Counted from the first letter of the stretch, positions 26,962-36,712 are shown. The stretch: 63,913 nucleotides of DNA from Bacillota bacterium (GCA_023417475.1 JAEZFP010000049.1:1-63913), one strand, 5' to 3'. The notes: a model not told the origin generated them from the sequence alone. A program made the numbers and translations.

Positions 26962-27714
26962 TCACTCCGCCGGAAACAACCATTGCATAGCGGACGGAAA
27001 CCGCTTGGTAAAAAAGCGCCAGTGATGAATCGCCCCTTCATCAATTACCAGTTGGCAGTGGTCGGCCGTGAATCCCTTGTTGCGTAATATTTGATAGGCG
27101 GCTTTGGTTTGGGGCACCATCGTTTTTTGGCGGTTGGTTTTGGCGGCGCCTTCCAAACTTCCGACATCCAAGTAGACCTTCCGTCCGGCGCAGGTCAGCG
27201 GCTGCGCTTCCATATGTTCGACAAACCCGTCATACCAAAGGGATCCGGAGATTGACGCAATCCGGCCGAAAACCTCCGGATAGCGATAAGCCGCATAAAG
27301 CGCGATCAAACCGCCGAGTGAAACGCCGGCGATTCCGGTACGCTCCGGTTGTGGGAGCGTCTGAAATGTTCGATCGATATACGCTTTGACCTCATCCGCT
27401 AAAAACGCGAGATAGTCGGCGCCCCGGCCCTCAAAATCGCCGTACCGCTGCTCAAGCGCCGGCGCATACCAGGGGGTATAGTCGCGTTGCCGCGTTTTGG
27501 TTTCAACCCCGACCAAAATCAGCTCCATGAGTTTCCCCGCTGCAAACAGTGCCTCTAAGGTCTCCAGCGAATTACTGGCGGCCGGATGAAACAACTTCCC
27601 TTGATCTTGAAGGTAGACGACGGGAAAACCCGTTCCCGCCTCTTGATAGGATGGGGGAAGATAGATGGTGAGTTCCCGGTCGCTGATGTTACTAGTGATA
27701 ATTTGACCTTTCAT
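26962..27714 (-). CDS. Fes/IroE-like esterase (alpha/beta hydrolase)
   Basis: 250 aa. The start is the ATG at 27714, which overlaps the upstream ATPase stop (ATGA); the frame extends to 27729. Esterase-D-type fold with nucleophile GVSLGG (Ser), a following Asp region and a C-terminal His in AIHHWRFF. No signal peptide, so cytosolic. Last gene of the FecCD-type uptake operon; it probably hydrolyses an imported ferric siderophore to free its iron. Confidence 0.83.
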   Translation of the reverse strand: MKGQIITSNISDRELTIYLPPSYQEAGTGFPVVYLQDQGKLFHPAASNSLETLEALFAAGKLMELILVGVETKTRQRDYTPWYAPALEQRYGDFEGRGADYLAFLADEVKAYIDRTFQTLPQPERTGIAGVSLGGLIALYAAYRYPEVFGRIASISGSLWYDGFVEHMEAQPLTCAGRKVYLDVGSLEGAAKTNRQKTMVPQTKAAYQILRNKGFTADHCQLVIDEGAIHHWRFFTKRFPSAMQWLFPAE

Positions 27715-28523
27715 TGCTCCGCTCCCCAAGAAATTTTACCCGAAGTATTCTCATAACCGAAACAGACCGGTTTCCCGTTCAGCGGATCGGTAATGATCCG
27801 CGCTTCAATCTGAAAAACCGCTCGCAACACCGCCGGAGTGATCGTGATTTGCGGCGTGCCGGCGGCGATAATTTGGCCGTGTTGCAACGCCACGATCTCA
27901 TGGGCAAACCGCGCCGCATGATTGATATCATGCAAAACCATCACCACCGCGCAACCTCGTTCCTGATTTAGTTGTTCCACAATTTGCAACATTTCCAACT
28001 GGTGGGCCAAATCCAGATAGGTGGTAGGTTCGTCCAACAAGAGCAGTTCCGTCTCTTGCGCCAGCGCCATGGCCAACCAAAGCCGCTGGCGTTCCCCGCC
28101 GGACAAACTGCCGATCGGGCGGTCGCCAAAGGCAGTCACCTTGGTCGTTGCCATGGCCCAGGCGATCACTTCCCGGTCTTTGGCCGATAACTGCTTCCCT
28201 CGGCGCCGGTGGGGAAAGCGGCCAAACGCCACCAACTCCTCGCCGGTCAATTCCGGAGGCCCGGTCGGATGCTGCGGCAACACCGCCAAACGCTGCGCAA
28301 CCTGACGCGTGGGAAGCTGGTGGAGATCCTCGCCATGTAAGTAAACCTTGCCGCGCTGGGGCCGGATAATCCGGGCGATCGTTTTGAGCAAGGTCGATTT
28401 GCCGCAACCGTTCGGTCCGATGATCGCGGTGATTTTAGCCGCCGCCACCGTTAGGTTGAGCGCGTCGATGATTGGGGTTTGGCCGTAACCGACCCGTAAA
28501 TTTTCAACACGTAAAATACTCAT
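27711..28523 (-). CDS. ferric-siderophore/cobalamin-type ABC ATPase (FecE/BtuD-like)
   Basis: 270 aa. Walker A GPNGCGKST, signature SLSGGERQR, Walker B LLLLDEPTTYLD and VLHDINHA (H-loop), as in FepC/FecE proteins. Partner of the two FecCD permeases upstream. A vitamin B12 role is possible for the family, but the adjacent esterases favour a siderophore. Confidence 0.9.
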   Translation of the reverse strand: MSILRVENLRVGYGQTPIIDALNLTVAAAKITAIIGPNGCGKSTLLKTIARIIRPQRGKVYLHGEDLHQLPTRQVAQRLAVLPQHPTGPPELTGEELVAFGRFPHRRRGKQLSAKDREVIAWAMATTKVTAFGDRPIGSLSGGERQRLWLAMALAQETELLLLDEPTTYLDLAHQLEMLQIVEQLNQERGCAVVMVLHDINHAARFAHEIVALQHGQIIAAGTPQITITPAVLRAVFQIEARIITDPLNGKPVCFGYENTSGKISWGAEQ

Positions 28524-28535
28524 CGTCAGACCTTC

Positions 28536-29558
28536 CTATGCTTTGGCAGTAAACAACAGATAGATAAAGTACGGCGCGCCGATTAACGAAATAACGATTC
28601 CGACCGCAAGCTCCGCCGGAGCAAACAGCGTCTTGCCGATCCAATCGGCGGTCAAGACCAACAGCATTCCCAGCACCGCCGCGACGGCAAGCATGGGTTG
28701 ATGGGTGATGCCCACCAACCGCCGGGCGATGTGGGGCACGATCAACCCGACAAAACCAATCCCGCCGGCCACGGCGACGCAAGCGCCGACTAATCCGATC
28801 GCGCTCAGCAAAAAGAAAGCCTTCTCCCGCTCGACGGCCACTCCCAAGCTTTTGACGCTGCTTTCCTCCAATTGAAACAGGTCAAGCAGATAGGCCTTCC
28901 GGAACAGCACCGGAATCAACAGCCCGAACCACGGCAAAATTGCGCTAAGTTGCTTCCAATTGGCATGGGCGACGCTTCCGGCCAGCCAAACAGTAGCCAG
29001 TTGAAAATCGCCGCTGCTCATTTTGAGCGTCACATATAAAATCACTGCACTGAGCCCCGAGCCAACCGCAATCCCGGTCAACAACAACCGTTGCGGGTCC
29101 AGTTGGCCGCGCTGCCGTGCCAGGCAGTAGCTTAACAAGGCTGCTCCCAGCCCGCCAAGCAACCCGCAAAACGGCATGGCCAGCGCCGCCACCCAACCCG
29201 CAGCGCCGATCTTTTCGTGCACGAAGACCATAAAGAGCACCATTCCGACCCCGGCTCCGGCATTAATGCTCAGGATCCCGGGATCGGCCAGACCGTTCCG
29301 GGTTATTCCCTGCATTACCGCTCCCGCGATGCCTAACGCCGCTCCGATTAAACCGGCGGTAACGATCCGGGGCAAGCGAAACTCCCAGATCAGCAAGTCA
29401 TACTGCGGGGTCGGGGCGATCCGGAACAGCGTTTTCGCCAGATCCGCCGCGCTGATCTCCATGATGCCAAAGCGCAAACTGCAATAGGCCATCAGCAAAA
29501 CGAGGCCCAGTCCGATCCCCAATACCACCCGATACCGGCCGATCCGCTCCTTACGCAT
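28536..29558 (-). CDS. FecCD-family iron-siderophore permease
   Basis: 340 aa with about ten membrane segments and the family motifs GAALGIAGAVMQGITRN, GFVGLIVPHIAR and GAPYFIYLL. It overlaps the preceding permease gene by 8 nt and forms the inner-membrane channel together with it. Full length for the family, with no signs of decay. Confidence 0.92.
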   Translation of the reverse strand: MRKERIGRYRVVLGIGLGLVLLMAYCSLRFGIMEISAADLAKTLFRIAPTPQYDLLIWEFRLPRIVTAGLIGAALGIAGAVMQGITRNGLADPGILSINAGAGVGMVLFMVFVHEKIGAAGWVAALAMPFCGLLGGLGAALLSYCLARQRGQLDPQRLLLTGIAVGSGLSAVILYVTLKMSSGDFQLATVWLAGSVAHANWKQLSAILPWFGLLIPVLFRKAYLLDLFQLEESSVKSLGVAVEREKAFFLLSAIGLVGACVAVAGGIGFVGLIVPHIARRLVGITHQPMLAVAAVLGMLLVLTADWIGKTLFAPAELAVGIVISLIGAPYFIYLLFTAKA

Positions 29559-30558
29559 ATTGGTTACCCCCGCGCGTTCTGGCCAGATATAAGAAGAAGG
29601 GTACGCCGATCAATGCGGTAATCACTCCCACCGGCGTCTCGAACGGATAATTTAGAAACCGGCTGAGTAAGTCTGAAGCGGCGAGAAAGATACCCCCCAA
29701 TACGCCCGAACAGGGAATAACCCACTTATAATCGACCCCGGTCAAGTAACGGGTGATATGCGGAATGATCAAACCGACGAAAGCAATCTTTCCGACTAAA
29801 GCGACGGAAATTCCGGTTAAAATCATGACGGCCAGCGCCGCCAGCCCTTTGATTACGGCGGTCGGTTGCCCCAGACCGATCGCCACTTCCTCGCCCAAAG
29901 AGAGCAACGTGATTTGGCCCGAGACCAACAACGCCACCAGAAAGCCGCCGGCCAAAAAGATAACCGCCAGTTTGAGGTGTTCCGGGTTTAGCTGATGCAA
30001 GCGCGCGTTATACCAGAAACTGATATCCTGGGCGATCTGATAATACGTAGCCAAAGCCGCCGCGATCCCGCTCAAAAAGGTGCCGGTGATCGTCCCCAAA
30101 ATCGCCAGGCGGACCGGGGACAAGCCATTGGGCAGTAATGATCCCAACCCAAACACCAAAGCCGCTCCCAATACCGAACCGACCAGTGACAAGCCGATCC
30201 GCTCCAACGCCGTTGCATTGGGTAATAACAACATCCCCAGGGTGATTGCCAAAGCGGAGCCGTCGACCACCCCCATCAAGCTGGGCGAGGCCAGATAATT
30301 CCGGGTAATTCCCTGCATCAACGCGCCGGAGACGGCTAACGCGGCCCCGACCAATAGCGCTCCGAGCACTCTTGGCAACCGGGAGCTGATGACGATCTGG
30401 TGGTTGACATTGCCCGGGTCAAAATGAAACACCGCCGCTTGAACAGTTTCCCAGTCAAGCGGTTTCGCTCCGTAACGGACCGACAATCCGATGACGGCCA
30501 GGATCAGGCCCGGCGCGGCGATCAAAATGAAATAAGGAAAAAAACTCTTTACGCGCAT
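29551..30558 (-). CDS. FecCD-family iron-siderophore permease (first gene of operon)
   Basis: 335 aa with about nine or ten membrane segments. Motifs VGAALAVSGALMQGITRN, AFVGLIIPHITR and GVPFFLYL. It heads the operon permease-permease-ATPase-esterase. A 16-bp perfect palindrome about 70 nt upstream (30631-30646), shared with the receptor gene, is the likely iron-response operator. Confidence 0.92.
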   Translation of the reverse strand: MRVKSFFPYFILIAAPGLILAVIGLSVRYGAKPLDWETVQAAVFHFDPGNVNHQIVISSRLPRVLGALLVGAALAVSGALMQGITRNYLASPSLMGVVDGSALAITLGMLLLPNATALERIGLSLVGSVLGAALVFGLGSLLPNGLSPVRLAILGTITGTFLSGIAAALATYYQIAQDISFWYNARLHQLNPEHLKLAVIFLAGGFLVALLVSGQITLLSLGEEVAIGLGQPTAVIKGLAALAVMILTGISVALVGKIAFVGLIIPHITRYLTGVDYKWVIPCSGVLGGIFLAASDLLSRFLNYPFETPVGVITALIGVPFFLYLARTRGGNQYA

Positions 30559-30627
30559 CGTCTCCCGCTCGCTTTTTAAAATATAGAATTAACCATACCG
30601 CAACATGGCCGGGATTGCTTTCTGTTT

Positions 30628-30646
30628 AAAGTTAGTTTAAACTAAC
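30628..30646. promoter_or_regulatory. candidate iron-repressor operator between fec operon and AraC gene
   Basis: GTTAGTTTAAACTAAC is a perfect 16-bp palindrome (30631-30646) preceded by AAA. The site upstream of the TonB-dependent receptor (36580-36598) matches 16 of 19 positions when read on the opposite strand. TTAG/CTAA arms resemble DtxR/IdeR-type boxes more than Fur boxes. It sits between divergent genes and could control both. Confidence 0.7.
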
Positions 30647-30782
30647 ATTAGTGGAATCAATCGCAATCAGGCAACGGCGATCGAATCTAACTAACCTCAT
30701 CATACCATTTTCCGCTAACGATCCCTTATAACGATATTGCGATTTTTATAACCATATTTCATTGTTTAAAGGAGTGATTCCC

Positions 30783-31553
30783 ATGTCGGTTCTTGATCAC
30801 ATCCGGGAGACGATTGAGAAGTTTCACTTATGTACCCAGCTTCCCATCCGGTCGGTTGATTTTGACGGACTGCCCATTCATTCCGTGGGCTATAGCGGAG
30901 CATTGGATGAGCTTTATGAGCGCCAGCATGTTTTCGAACAAGCGAAAAAAGAGTTAACGGCAGTTAACGCCCGTTTCGTGACCGTCGCCGCAGCGGAACA
31001 TATTCATTTCACCGCTTGCCAAATCTGCGGCAAAAATATCATCCGGGGCTTTCATATCATCGGCCCTTATGCGTCACATCCCAAAGCCGCCAATGACTCC
31101 TTCGCCTACAAACCGGCGTATTGCCTCCCGTACCTATTGGAGTTGTTGCGGACCATCGCCGCGGATAGCGGGTACTTTAAACAGAAGATCAAAAACTACT
31201 ATGAGCAACCCTATAGCTTATACGTCAAAAAGGCCATTGACTACATGGATGCCCGGTATCACGAACCCGTCACCTTGGAGGATACCGCCCGCTATCTCAA
31301 GATCAGCAAATCCTATCTGTGCAATCTCTTTAAAAAAGAAACCGGGAAAACTTTCTCCCAGTTTCTCAATGAATTACGGATTGAAAAAAGCAAGAAATTA
31401 TTGACTGAAGCGAGTTTACCGGTATTGGACATCGCCCTCTCCGTAGGGTTCAACAATCAAAACTATTACAACCTGGTCTTTAAAAAACTAATGCGCCGGA
31501 CGCCCTTGGAGTACCGGAATAACAGCTTATTGCCACGGAACGGCACGGAATAA
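30783..31553 (+). CDS. AraC-family transcriptional regulator
   Basis: 256 aa from the ATG at 30783, chosen for its AAAGGAG at 9-nt spacing (frame opens at 30762). An N-terminal PocR-like sensory region with Cys-x2-Cys (ACQICG) is followed by a C-terminal double HTH: TLEDTARYLKISKSYLCNLFKKETG and VLDIALSVGFNNQNYYNLVFKK. Divergent to the siderophore permease operon and next to a Fes-like esterase, so it probably activates iron uptake on sensing a siderophore or metal. Confidence 0.88.
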   Translation: MSVLDHIRETIEKFHLCTQLPIRSVDFDGLPIHSVGYSGALDELYERQHVFEQAKKELTAVNARFVTVAAAEHIHFTACQICGKNIIRGFHIIGPYASHPKAANDSFAYKPAYCLPYLLELLRTIAADSGYFKQKIKNYYEQPYSLYVKKAIDYMDARYHEPVTLEDTARYLKISKSYLCNLFKKETGKTFSQFLNELRIEKSKKLLTEASLPVLDIALSVGFNNQNYYNLVFKKLMRRTPLEYRNNSLLPRNGTE

Positions 31554-31572
31554 CCTTCTCGGCTTTGGCTGA

Positions 31573-33231
31573 TCACCGTGGCGGTTGAGTGTTATCCGTC
31601 CCCTCGGCGGTCAATACGATCAAACCCTCGGCCAATGTTCCGCGCCAACTCAAAAAATCATGACCGCCGACAAATTCCCGGTAGTGTACTTCATACCCCT
31701 TGGCCAGCAACACATCGCGCAAATGGCGGTTGGTGGCCAGGATCGAGTGCCCGTTCCCCGTCCGGTCGATTTCACCGTTTCCCGCAGTTAGATAAAAACG
31801 CAACGCAAGCTTAGGGCGTTGAATAACCAGCGCCGCCAGATAGTTCCGCTCGGGATGGCGATTCGCCGCAATCGCCTGCTGCAATTGTTCGGGTGGCTGC
31901 CACCAGTAGGAACCCGATTGCGCCAACACCTTGCCAAATTGCTCGGGGCGCTGCAACCCGAGATAGGTTGCGGCTAATCCGCCGTAACTAGCTCCGGCGA
32001 CGATGGTGCGGTCCGGCTCCCGGGTAACATGGTAATGGCGTTGCACCCAAGGAAGCAGCTCAGTCGCCATAAAGTCCGCGAATGCCGGATTGCACGGCAA
32101 TTGGCGGCTGCGGGCGTCACCCGGACCGTTGCCGATGATCACCACCACCAACGGCGGGATGGCCGCGGCGGCGATCAAGTTGTCCAAAATTGTCGGCGTC
32201 GGGACGCGTGACAAATACCACTGCGCATCAAATACCAAAAGCAGCCCGTAAGGTTTGGCCTGCTTCGAATAACCGGAAGGCGCATAAATCGTGATCAACC
32301 GTTCGTCTTGCAACAACGCGCTTTTGAAGGTCATCCGGTGCAATGTCCCTGCCGCGACGTCGGGACGACGGACGGTCCACGGCTGGGGCGGCGCGTCCGC
32401 CAGTTCCAGCAACGACAATGTTTCATAACGACTGCCGCCTTCGGCGAAACAAGTCCGGGGATTCAACGGATCGGCTTGCGATCCCGCAAAATAAAGCAGT
32501 TTATGCTCCGGATCACTATCGATGTCCGGTTGGGGCCGCGACGGCGGGTTCACCAGCATTGTGTAGGCAAACCGCCCTTGTGACGGCAAGCGGATGGTGG
32601 TGAACCAAATGTCGGTTCCTTCGATCCGAGTTAAACGATAATCATTGGGAAGGGTTGTCCGGAATAAAAGGTGAACCCGGACATGATGAAGCTGCTCCTG
32701 TCCGCGCCACAAAAACGTGCACAGCGTCAACTGCGGGTTGTCCGGATCCGCCTCAAGGAGCGGCGTTCCTTGCGCCGCAACCTCTTGCCAGAAAGCAGTT
32801 AGCGCTTGCTCCGGCCGGGCGAGCAATTGGGTGCGCAACCGTTTGATCCGGTTGCTTTCCAAACGTGGTTGCGCTAGCGGTTTGATCCGTTCGGCAAGAG
32901 ATACCGTTTGGTCCAGGGTTAACCGATAGCTTCCGGCGCTCGCTCCGGCCGTCAGTTGCACACGATATTCCCCTGCCGGATCGGCCACAAAGGCAACCCG
33001 ACGCTTCCCATCGCAATCCACTGCCCAGCTTCGCACCGATTGTCCCGCCGGATCGACGATGGTCAATCCGCCGCGGAGCCGCTCATTTTCGAGGGTAAGC
33101 AACGCCACTGCTTGAACCGGTAAATCCACCGAATATTCGCTTCCATTCCCGAGATCAAGCTGACCTTGGACAGGCATTCCGACCACAAGCGGGCCGCCAT
33201 GGTTTGCCGGATCTACGATCGCTGCTGACAT
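31573..33231 (-). CDS. enterochelin esterase-like hydrolase (Fes type)
   Basis: 552 aa, longer than the 250-aa esterase at 26962. Residues about 1-125 resemble a beta-sandwich pre-peptidase-like domain, about 130-270 the Fes N-terminal domain, and 290-540 an esterase domain with VAGASYGGLAAT (Ser nucleophile) and GGHDFLSW (His). No signal peptide. It should cleave a trilactone catecholate or similar ferric siderophore in the cytosol. Last gene of the receptor-binding protein-esterase cluster. Confidence 0.85.
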   Translation of the reverse strand: MSAAIVDPANHGGPLVVGMPVQGQLDLGNGSEYSVDLPVQAVALLTLENERLRGGLTIVDPAGQSVRSWAVDCDGKRRVAFVADPAGEYRVQLTAGASAGSYRLTLDQTVSLAERIKPLAQPRLESNRIKRLRTQLLARPEQALTAFWQEVAAQGTPLLEADPDNPQLTLCTFLWRGQEQLHHVRVHLLFRTTLPNDYRLTRIEGTDIWFTTIRLPSQGRFAYTMLVNPPSRPQPDIDSDPEHKLLYFAGSQADPLNPRTCFAEGGSRYETLSLLELADAPPQPWTVRRPDVAAGTLHRMTFKSALLQDERLITIYAPSGYSKQAKPYGLLLVFDAQWYLSRVPTPTILDNLIAAAAIPPLVVVIIGNGPGDARSRQLPCNPAFADFMATELLPWVQRHYHVTREPDRTIVAGASYGGLAATYLGLQRPEQFGKVLAQSGSYWWQPPEQLQQAIAANRHPERNYLAALVIQRPKLALRFYLTAGNGEIDRTGNGHSILATNRHLRDVLLAKGYEVHYREFVGGHDFLSWRGTLAEGLIVLTAEGTDNTQPPR

Positions 33232-33251
33232 TTAGCGCTTACTCCCTTCAA

Positions 33252-34223
33252 TTACTGCGATAATTTAGCGACGGTCGCTTTTAAAAACTGGATTTTCCCG
33301 CCGATTGCCACTCCTTGAACTAACGGGTCGACTACATTGATGAAGACGCGACCGTTTTTTACCGCCTTCATACTGCGCCAGATCGGGTTCTGCCGCAATT
33401 CGTCCAAGGCTTTTGGCTGAGCCGCGCTTTCCGCCACCGCATACTGGACAAAAATATAATCGGGATCCATTTCACTGAACTTCTCCAAGGAGATCAGTTC
33501 CTGAGTTTTCACGGTTTGCAACTCCTCCGGCACCGGCAAGCCCAAATCGTTATAAAGTAGATCGTTAAAAAAGACGTTGGGCGGATAAACGCCGATATTC
33601 CCCATCCGGATGCGCACCGCGACGACTTTCCGCTTTTTGACCGCTGCGGGCAGGTTGGCTCGGGCTACCGCCAAACTCCGGCGGTAATCATTCAGGATTT
33701 TCGATACTACGGTTTGTTTACCGGTCAGTTCGCCGAGGAAACGCAGGTTGGCTTCGCCGTCGCCGGGAAAGTGGGAAATCGGAATGGTCGGCGCGATCTT
33801 TTGCAACTGTCCCGTTGTCGCCGCCGGAAACTTATCACTACTGATAATGACTTCGGGTTGGAGTTTTAAAATCGCTTCTAAATTCGGCTGAGTCCGTTCT
33901 CCAATCGCCGTGGCGCCGTGGGTAATCACCGCAAACAACGGCGGGAAGGTTCCGCCAACCGTCATCACGCCGACCGGTTTCACTTGCAACGCCAGCAGAT
34001 CCTCTAACGCTTCCAAGGCTCCCGTCACCACAATCCGTTCGGTCTTAACCGGAAGCAGATAATCTTTTCCGAGATAACGAAAGACCCGTTTGGCGCCGAT
34101 TTGCGGTTTTGGCGCGGCATTCGGAGCAAAATCAGTCCGGGAAAGCTTATCCGTAAAATAAATCCCAATCACCAGACCGTAGAGTGTTAAGAAAATGAGC
34201 GGCTTAACCCAAACTTTTTTCAT
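33252..34223 (-). CDS. iron-siderophore substrate-binding protein (FecB/FepB-like)
   Basis: 323 aa from the second ATG at 34223, which has AGGAGG at 7-nt spacing (the ATG at 34229 is too close). One N-terminal hydrophobic segment without a lipobox, so a signal anchor or a signal peptide. Typical type III binding-protein motifs: RIVVTGALEALEDLLAL, PEVIISSDKFP, a long central helix and NIGVYPPN. It hands the ferric siderophore to the FecCD permeases, which lie in the other operon. Confidence 0.88.
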   Translation of the reverse strand: MKKVWVKPLIFLTLYGLVIGIYFTDKLSRTDFAPNAAPKPQIGAKRVFRYLGKDYLLPVKTERIVVTGALEALEDLLALQVKPVGVMTVGGTFPPLFAVITHGATAIGERTQPNLEAILKLQPEVIISSDKFPAATTGQLQKIAPTIPISHFPGDGEANLRFLGELTGKQTVVSKILNDYRRSLAVARANLPAAVKKRKVVAVRIRMGNIGVYPPNVFFNDLLYNDLGLPVPEELQTVKTQELISLEKFSEMDPDYIFVQYAVAESAAQPKALDELRQNPIWRSMKAVKNGRVFINVVDPLVQGVAIGGKIQFLKATVAKLSQ

Positions 34224-34256
34224 AACCATTCCTCCTTTTGATCCTCAAGCGAAAGA

Positions 34257-34286
34257 TTCAGGCCAATCTTTACGGACTGGCCTGAA
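34257..34286 (-). terminator. hairpin between receptor and binding-protein genes
   Basis: Perfect 9-bp stem TTCAGGCCA/TGGCCTGAA (34257-34265 with 34278-34286). On the minus strand only a short T-rich run follows. It probably attenuates transcription after the abundant receptor. Confidence 0.6.
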
Positions 34287-34325
34287 CCGATTTGAGAATT
34301 TTTTCCGCGTAAAACTCACCCTCGA

Positions 34326-36542
34326 TTAGAACTTCATGGTCGCCGACAGTTTAATGGTGCGGGGGCTGCCTAACGTCACATACGATTCATTGAAACAACC
34401 TGCCCAGTAGTGTCGGTCAAACAGGTTTTCCATGCTGAGCCGGTAGGTGACCGGCATCTCCCGGATTACGGCTTTGTACCGTGCGCCGATGTCATACCGA
34501 ACCCAGCTTGGAATTTCGATGGAGTTAGCGTTATTGATATATTGAGAACCGGTGTAGACCGTCAACAACGAAAGCGTCAGATCCTGATTCCACGGCGTGT
34601 CCCAGTCGATGCCGGCATTAACCGTCCATTCGGGGACGCCAAACGCGGTGTTGCCGTTATTAGCGCTGGTATTGGTACGGACCAGTTCGCTATCGGTATA
34701 GGCAATCCCGCCCAGGAGATGCAGATTCTTCGCTATGCTGCCGAAGATATTCCACTCCATGCCGCGGTTTTGTTGTTCGCCGTCATAGGAATAGGTATTA
34801 TTCGTCGTCAGATAACTTGGCATTTTAATTTGGAATAAGGCCAATGTCTGAGTGAAATCCCCTTTGTTCCACTTGACGCCGATTTCTTGTTGTTTGGTTT
34901 TATACGGCGCCAGCACTTCATTGGCGTTATTATACGTTGTGCCAACCACCGTTCCGGGTGAAAGCGCTTCAATATAATTGGCGTATAACGCGACCGATTC
35001 CCCCCACGGTTTGATGACGACTCCCACCATCGGCGTCGTGGCGTCCGAGTCGTACGGGGTGATTTTAATCGTTGTTCCAGTGGCGAGCGTACCACCGGAA
35101 TACGAGTAAGTTGTCTGGTCCACCTTTTGTTGCCGTACCCCTAACGTTAACTGCGCTTTATCTTCGCCGAAGGAAAGCGTATCGGACAGGACAATACTGG
35201 AAAGTTCCGTAACGAGCGTTTTATTGCCCTTAGCCGGCTGCACCAAGTCATTAAAGTACCCAGCCAGAGAGATCGGATTGTAAACGTTGGTCGGATAATT
35301 GCCGGTACCCTGGGCGAAGGCATTGGAATAATCCGTGTCCAGAAAGCTTGCGCCCAAAACCAGCCGGTGTTTTATCGCACCGGTCTGATAAGCGCCGCGC
35401 AACCCCAATTCGGAGGAGGTGGTTTCGGTCCAGAAATTTTGCTTATAGACATTCCGGGCAAGAGCCGTTCCATTGGACTGGAGGTTCAGAACATGATTGC
35501 CGTTAATCAGGCCGGTGCCGTTGGATGATAACGTACCGATAGCGGCATAAGCGGTTACATTGTCTCCCATGTCATACTCGCCTTTCAACAGGACGCCATC
35601 ATTCCGCATTTTTCCCGAGGTGCCCCGGTAGATATTGGTCGATCCGTCGGGAGCTTCCACGTAACTGGTTAGATTATACATGGAGGTCGATCCATTATCA
35701 TAGTTCTCTTTTGAATTATAGGCATCCAACGACAGCCGCCACTGGTCGCTTCGATAATCCACCGCCAGAGCGCCCAGCGACCGTTCTTTGGACTGATCGT
35801 CGACGCCGGTGTCGCCGTCCGCATACAGGCCGTTGAAACGAAGGCCCCATTCTTTGTTTGCCCCGAAGCGGCGCCCAATGTCAATATGGCCCCCCAAATG
35901 AGACGAAGAGGCATAGTTGGTGGTAAAATCGGTGGTATCCTCCGCTCCGGCGCGTTTGGGCACCAGGTTGATGGCGCCGCCCACCGAGGTATTCACACCG
36001 CCGTAAAGAAAGGAACTGGGTCCTTTAAGCACTTCCACCCGTTCCAAAAATTCAACCGGAACATGATATTGCGGCGCCAAACCCTGCATGCCGTGGAAAT
36101 AGAGATGCTGAAAGTTGACGTCCAAACCGCGGATTTTATAGTTTTCATTGCTATGCCCGCCTGAAGTGGTGAAGCGGACCGACGGATCGCCGATGAGCAC
36201 GTCGTACAACGTATCGGCCTGCTGATCCTCGATGGTCGTGGCGGTATAGCTGACGACGTTAAAGGGAGTGTCCATCAGATCCTGGTCGCCCAATACCCCA
36301 AGATTGGCATCGTGAGCCACCGGTTCGTCTTTCGTTTCCGTCACTTCCACCTCAGTAACCGCGACTGTGGTTGCCGCTGTTTCTTGATTGGTGTCACCCG
36401 TAGTTTCTTGCGTTTGTTGAGCCGGTTCGGGAGTGACCGTACTCTCAGCAGCGTTAACACTGCTAAACCAACTCATGATCAATGCCACGGTCAAAACCGC
36501 GCTATACAAAAACGGCTTAAACTTCCCTTTTTTCAAAGTCAT
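34326..36542 (-). CDS. TonB-dependent siderophore receptor
   Basis: 738 aa. The Sec signal peptide ends near SVNA, followed by a Thr/Glu-rich linker (about 30-75), a plug domain at about 85-215 with VRFTTSGGHSNENYKIRGLDV and RVEVLKGPSSFLYGG, and a 22-strand-type barrel ending in TIKLSATMKF with terminal Phe for outer-membrane insertion. The plug resembles FhuA/FpvA-like receptors. It imports a ferric siderophore with TonB-ExbBD (24.5-26.6 kb). First gene of receptor-binding protein-esterase; a shared palindrome lies just upstream. Confidence 0.93.
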   Translation of the reverse strand: MTLKKGKFKPFLYSAVLTVALIMSWFSSVNAAESTVTPEPAQQTQETTGDTNQETAATTVAVTEVEVTETKDEPVAHDANLGVLGDQDLMDTPFNVVSYTATTIEDQQADTLYDVLIGDPSVRFTTSGGHSNENYKIRGLDVNFQHLYFHGMQGLAPQYHVPVEFLERVEVLKGPSSFLYGGVNTSVGGAINLVPKRAGAEDTTDFTTNYASSSHLGGHIDIGRRFGANKEWGLRFNGLYADGDTGVDDQSKERSLGALAVDYRSDQWRLSLDAYNSKENYDNGSTSMYNLTSYVEAPDGSTNIYRGTSGKMRNDGVLLKGEYDMGDNVTAYAAIGTLSSNGTGLINGNHVLNLQSNGTALARNVYKQNFWTETTSSELGLRGAYQTGAIKHRLVLGASFLDTDYSNAFAQGTGNYPTNVYNPISLAGYFNDLVQPAKGNKTLVTELSSIVLSDTLSFGEDKAQLTLGVRQQKVDQTTYSYSGGTLATGTTIKITPYDSDATTPMVGVVIKPWGESVALYANYIEALSPGTVVGTTYNNANEVLAPYKTKQQEIGVKWNKGDFTQTLALFQIKMPSYLTTNNTYSYDGEQQNRGMEWNIFGSIAKNLHLLGGIAYTDSELVRTNTSANNGNTAFGVPEWTVNAGIDWDTPWNQDLTLSLLTVYTGSQYINNANSIEIPSWVRYDIGARYKAVIREMPVTYRLSMENLFDRHYWAGCFNESYVTLGSPRTIKLSATMKF

Positions 36543-36579
36543 TATTTAGTTCTCCTCTCTATGGTTTCGCCATTCCGGA

Positions 36580-36598
36580 GTTAGTCAAACCTAACTTT
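36580..36598. promoter_or_regulatory. candidate iron-repressor operator upstream of receptor gene
   Basis: GTTAGTCAAACCTAAC at 36580-36595 followed by TTT. Read on the minus strand it matches the 30628-30646 site at 16 of 19 positions. It lies 38-56 nt before the receptor start, in a typical operator position. Confidence 0.7.
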
Positions 36599-36712
36599 TG
36601 CGATAGGGCGAATCCAGACAAACCTTCTAGCCCAGCACTTGAACTTATTTCAAGGATACCATGTTTCGTTTGGATCGCTTATAACAATATTACGATTTTT
36701 AGCAATATATTT

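Noticed and set aside
26669..27025. Plus-strand 119-codon frame rich in Phe, Arg and Leu heptads
   Set aside because: It is a by-product of the 21-bp array, has no ribosome site and runs into the esterase gene on the other strand.
30628..30646. Fur box
   Set aside because: The arms GTTAG/CTAAC do not fit GATAAT-type Fur repeats; a DtxR-like site fits better.
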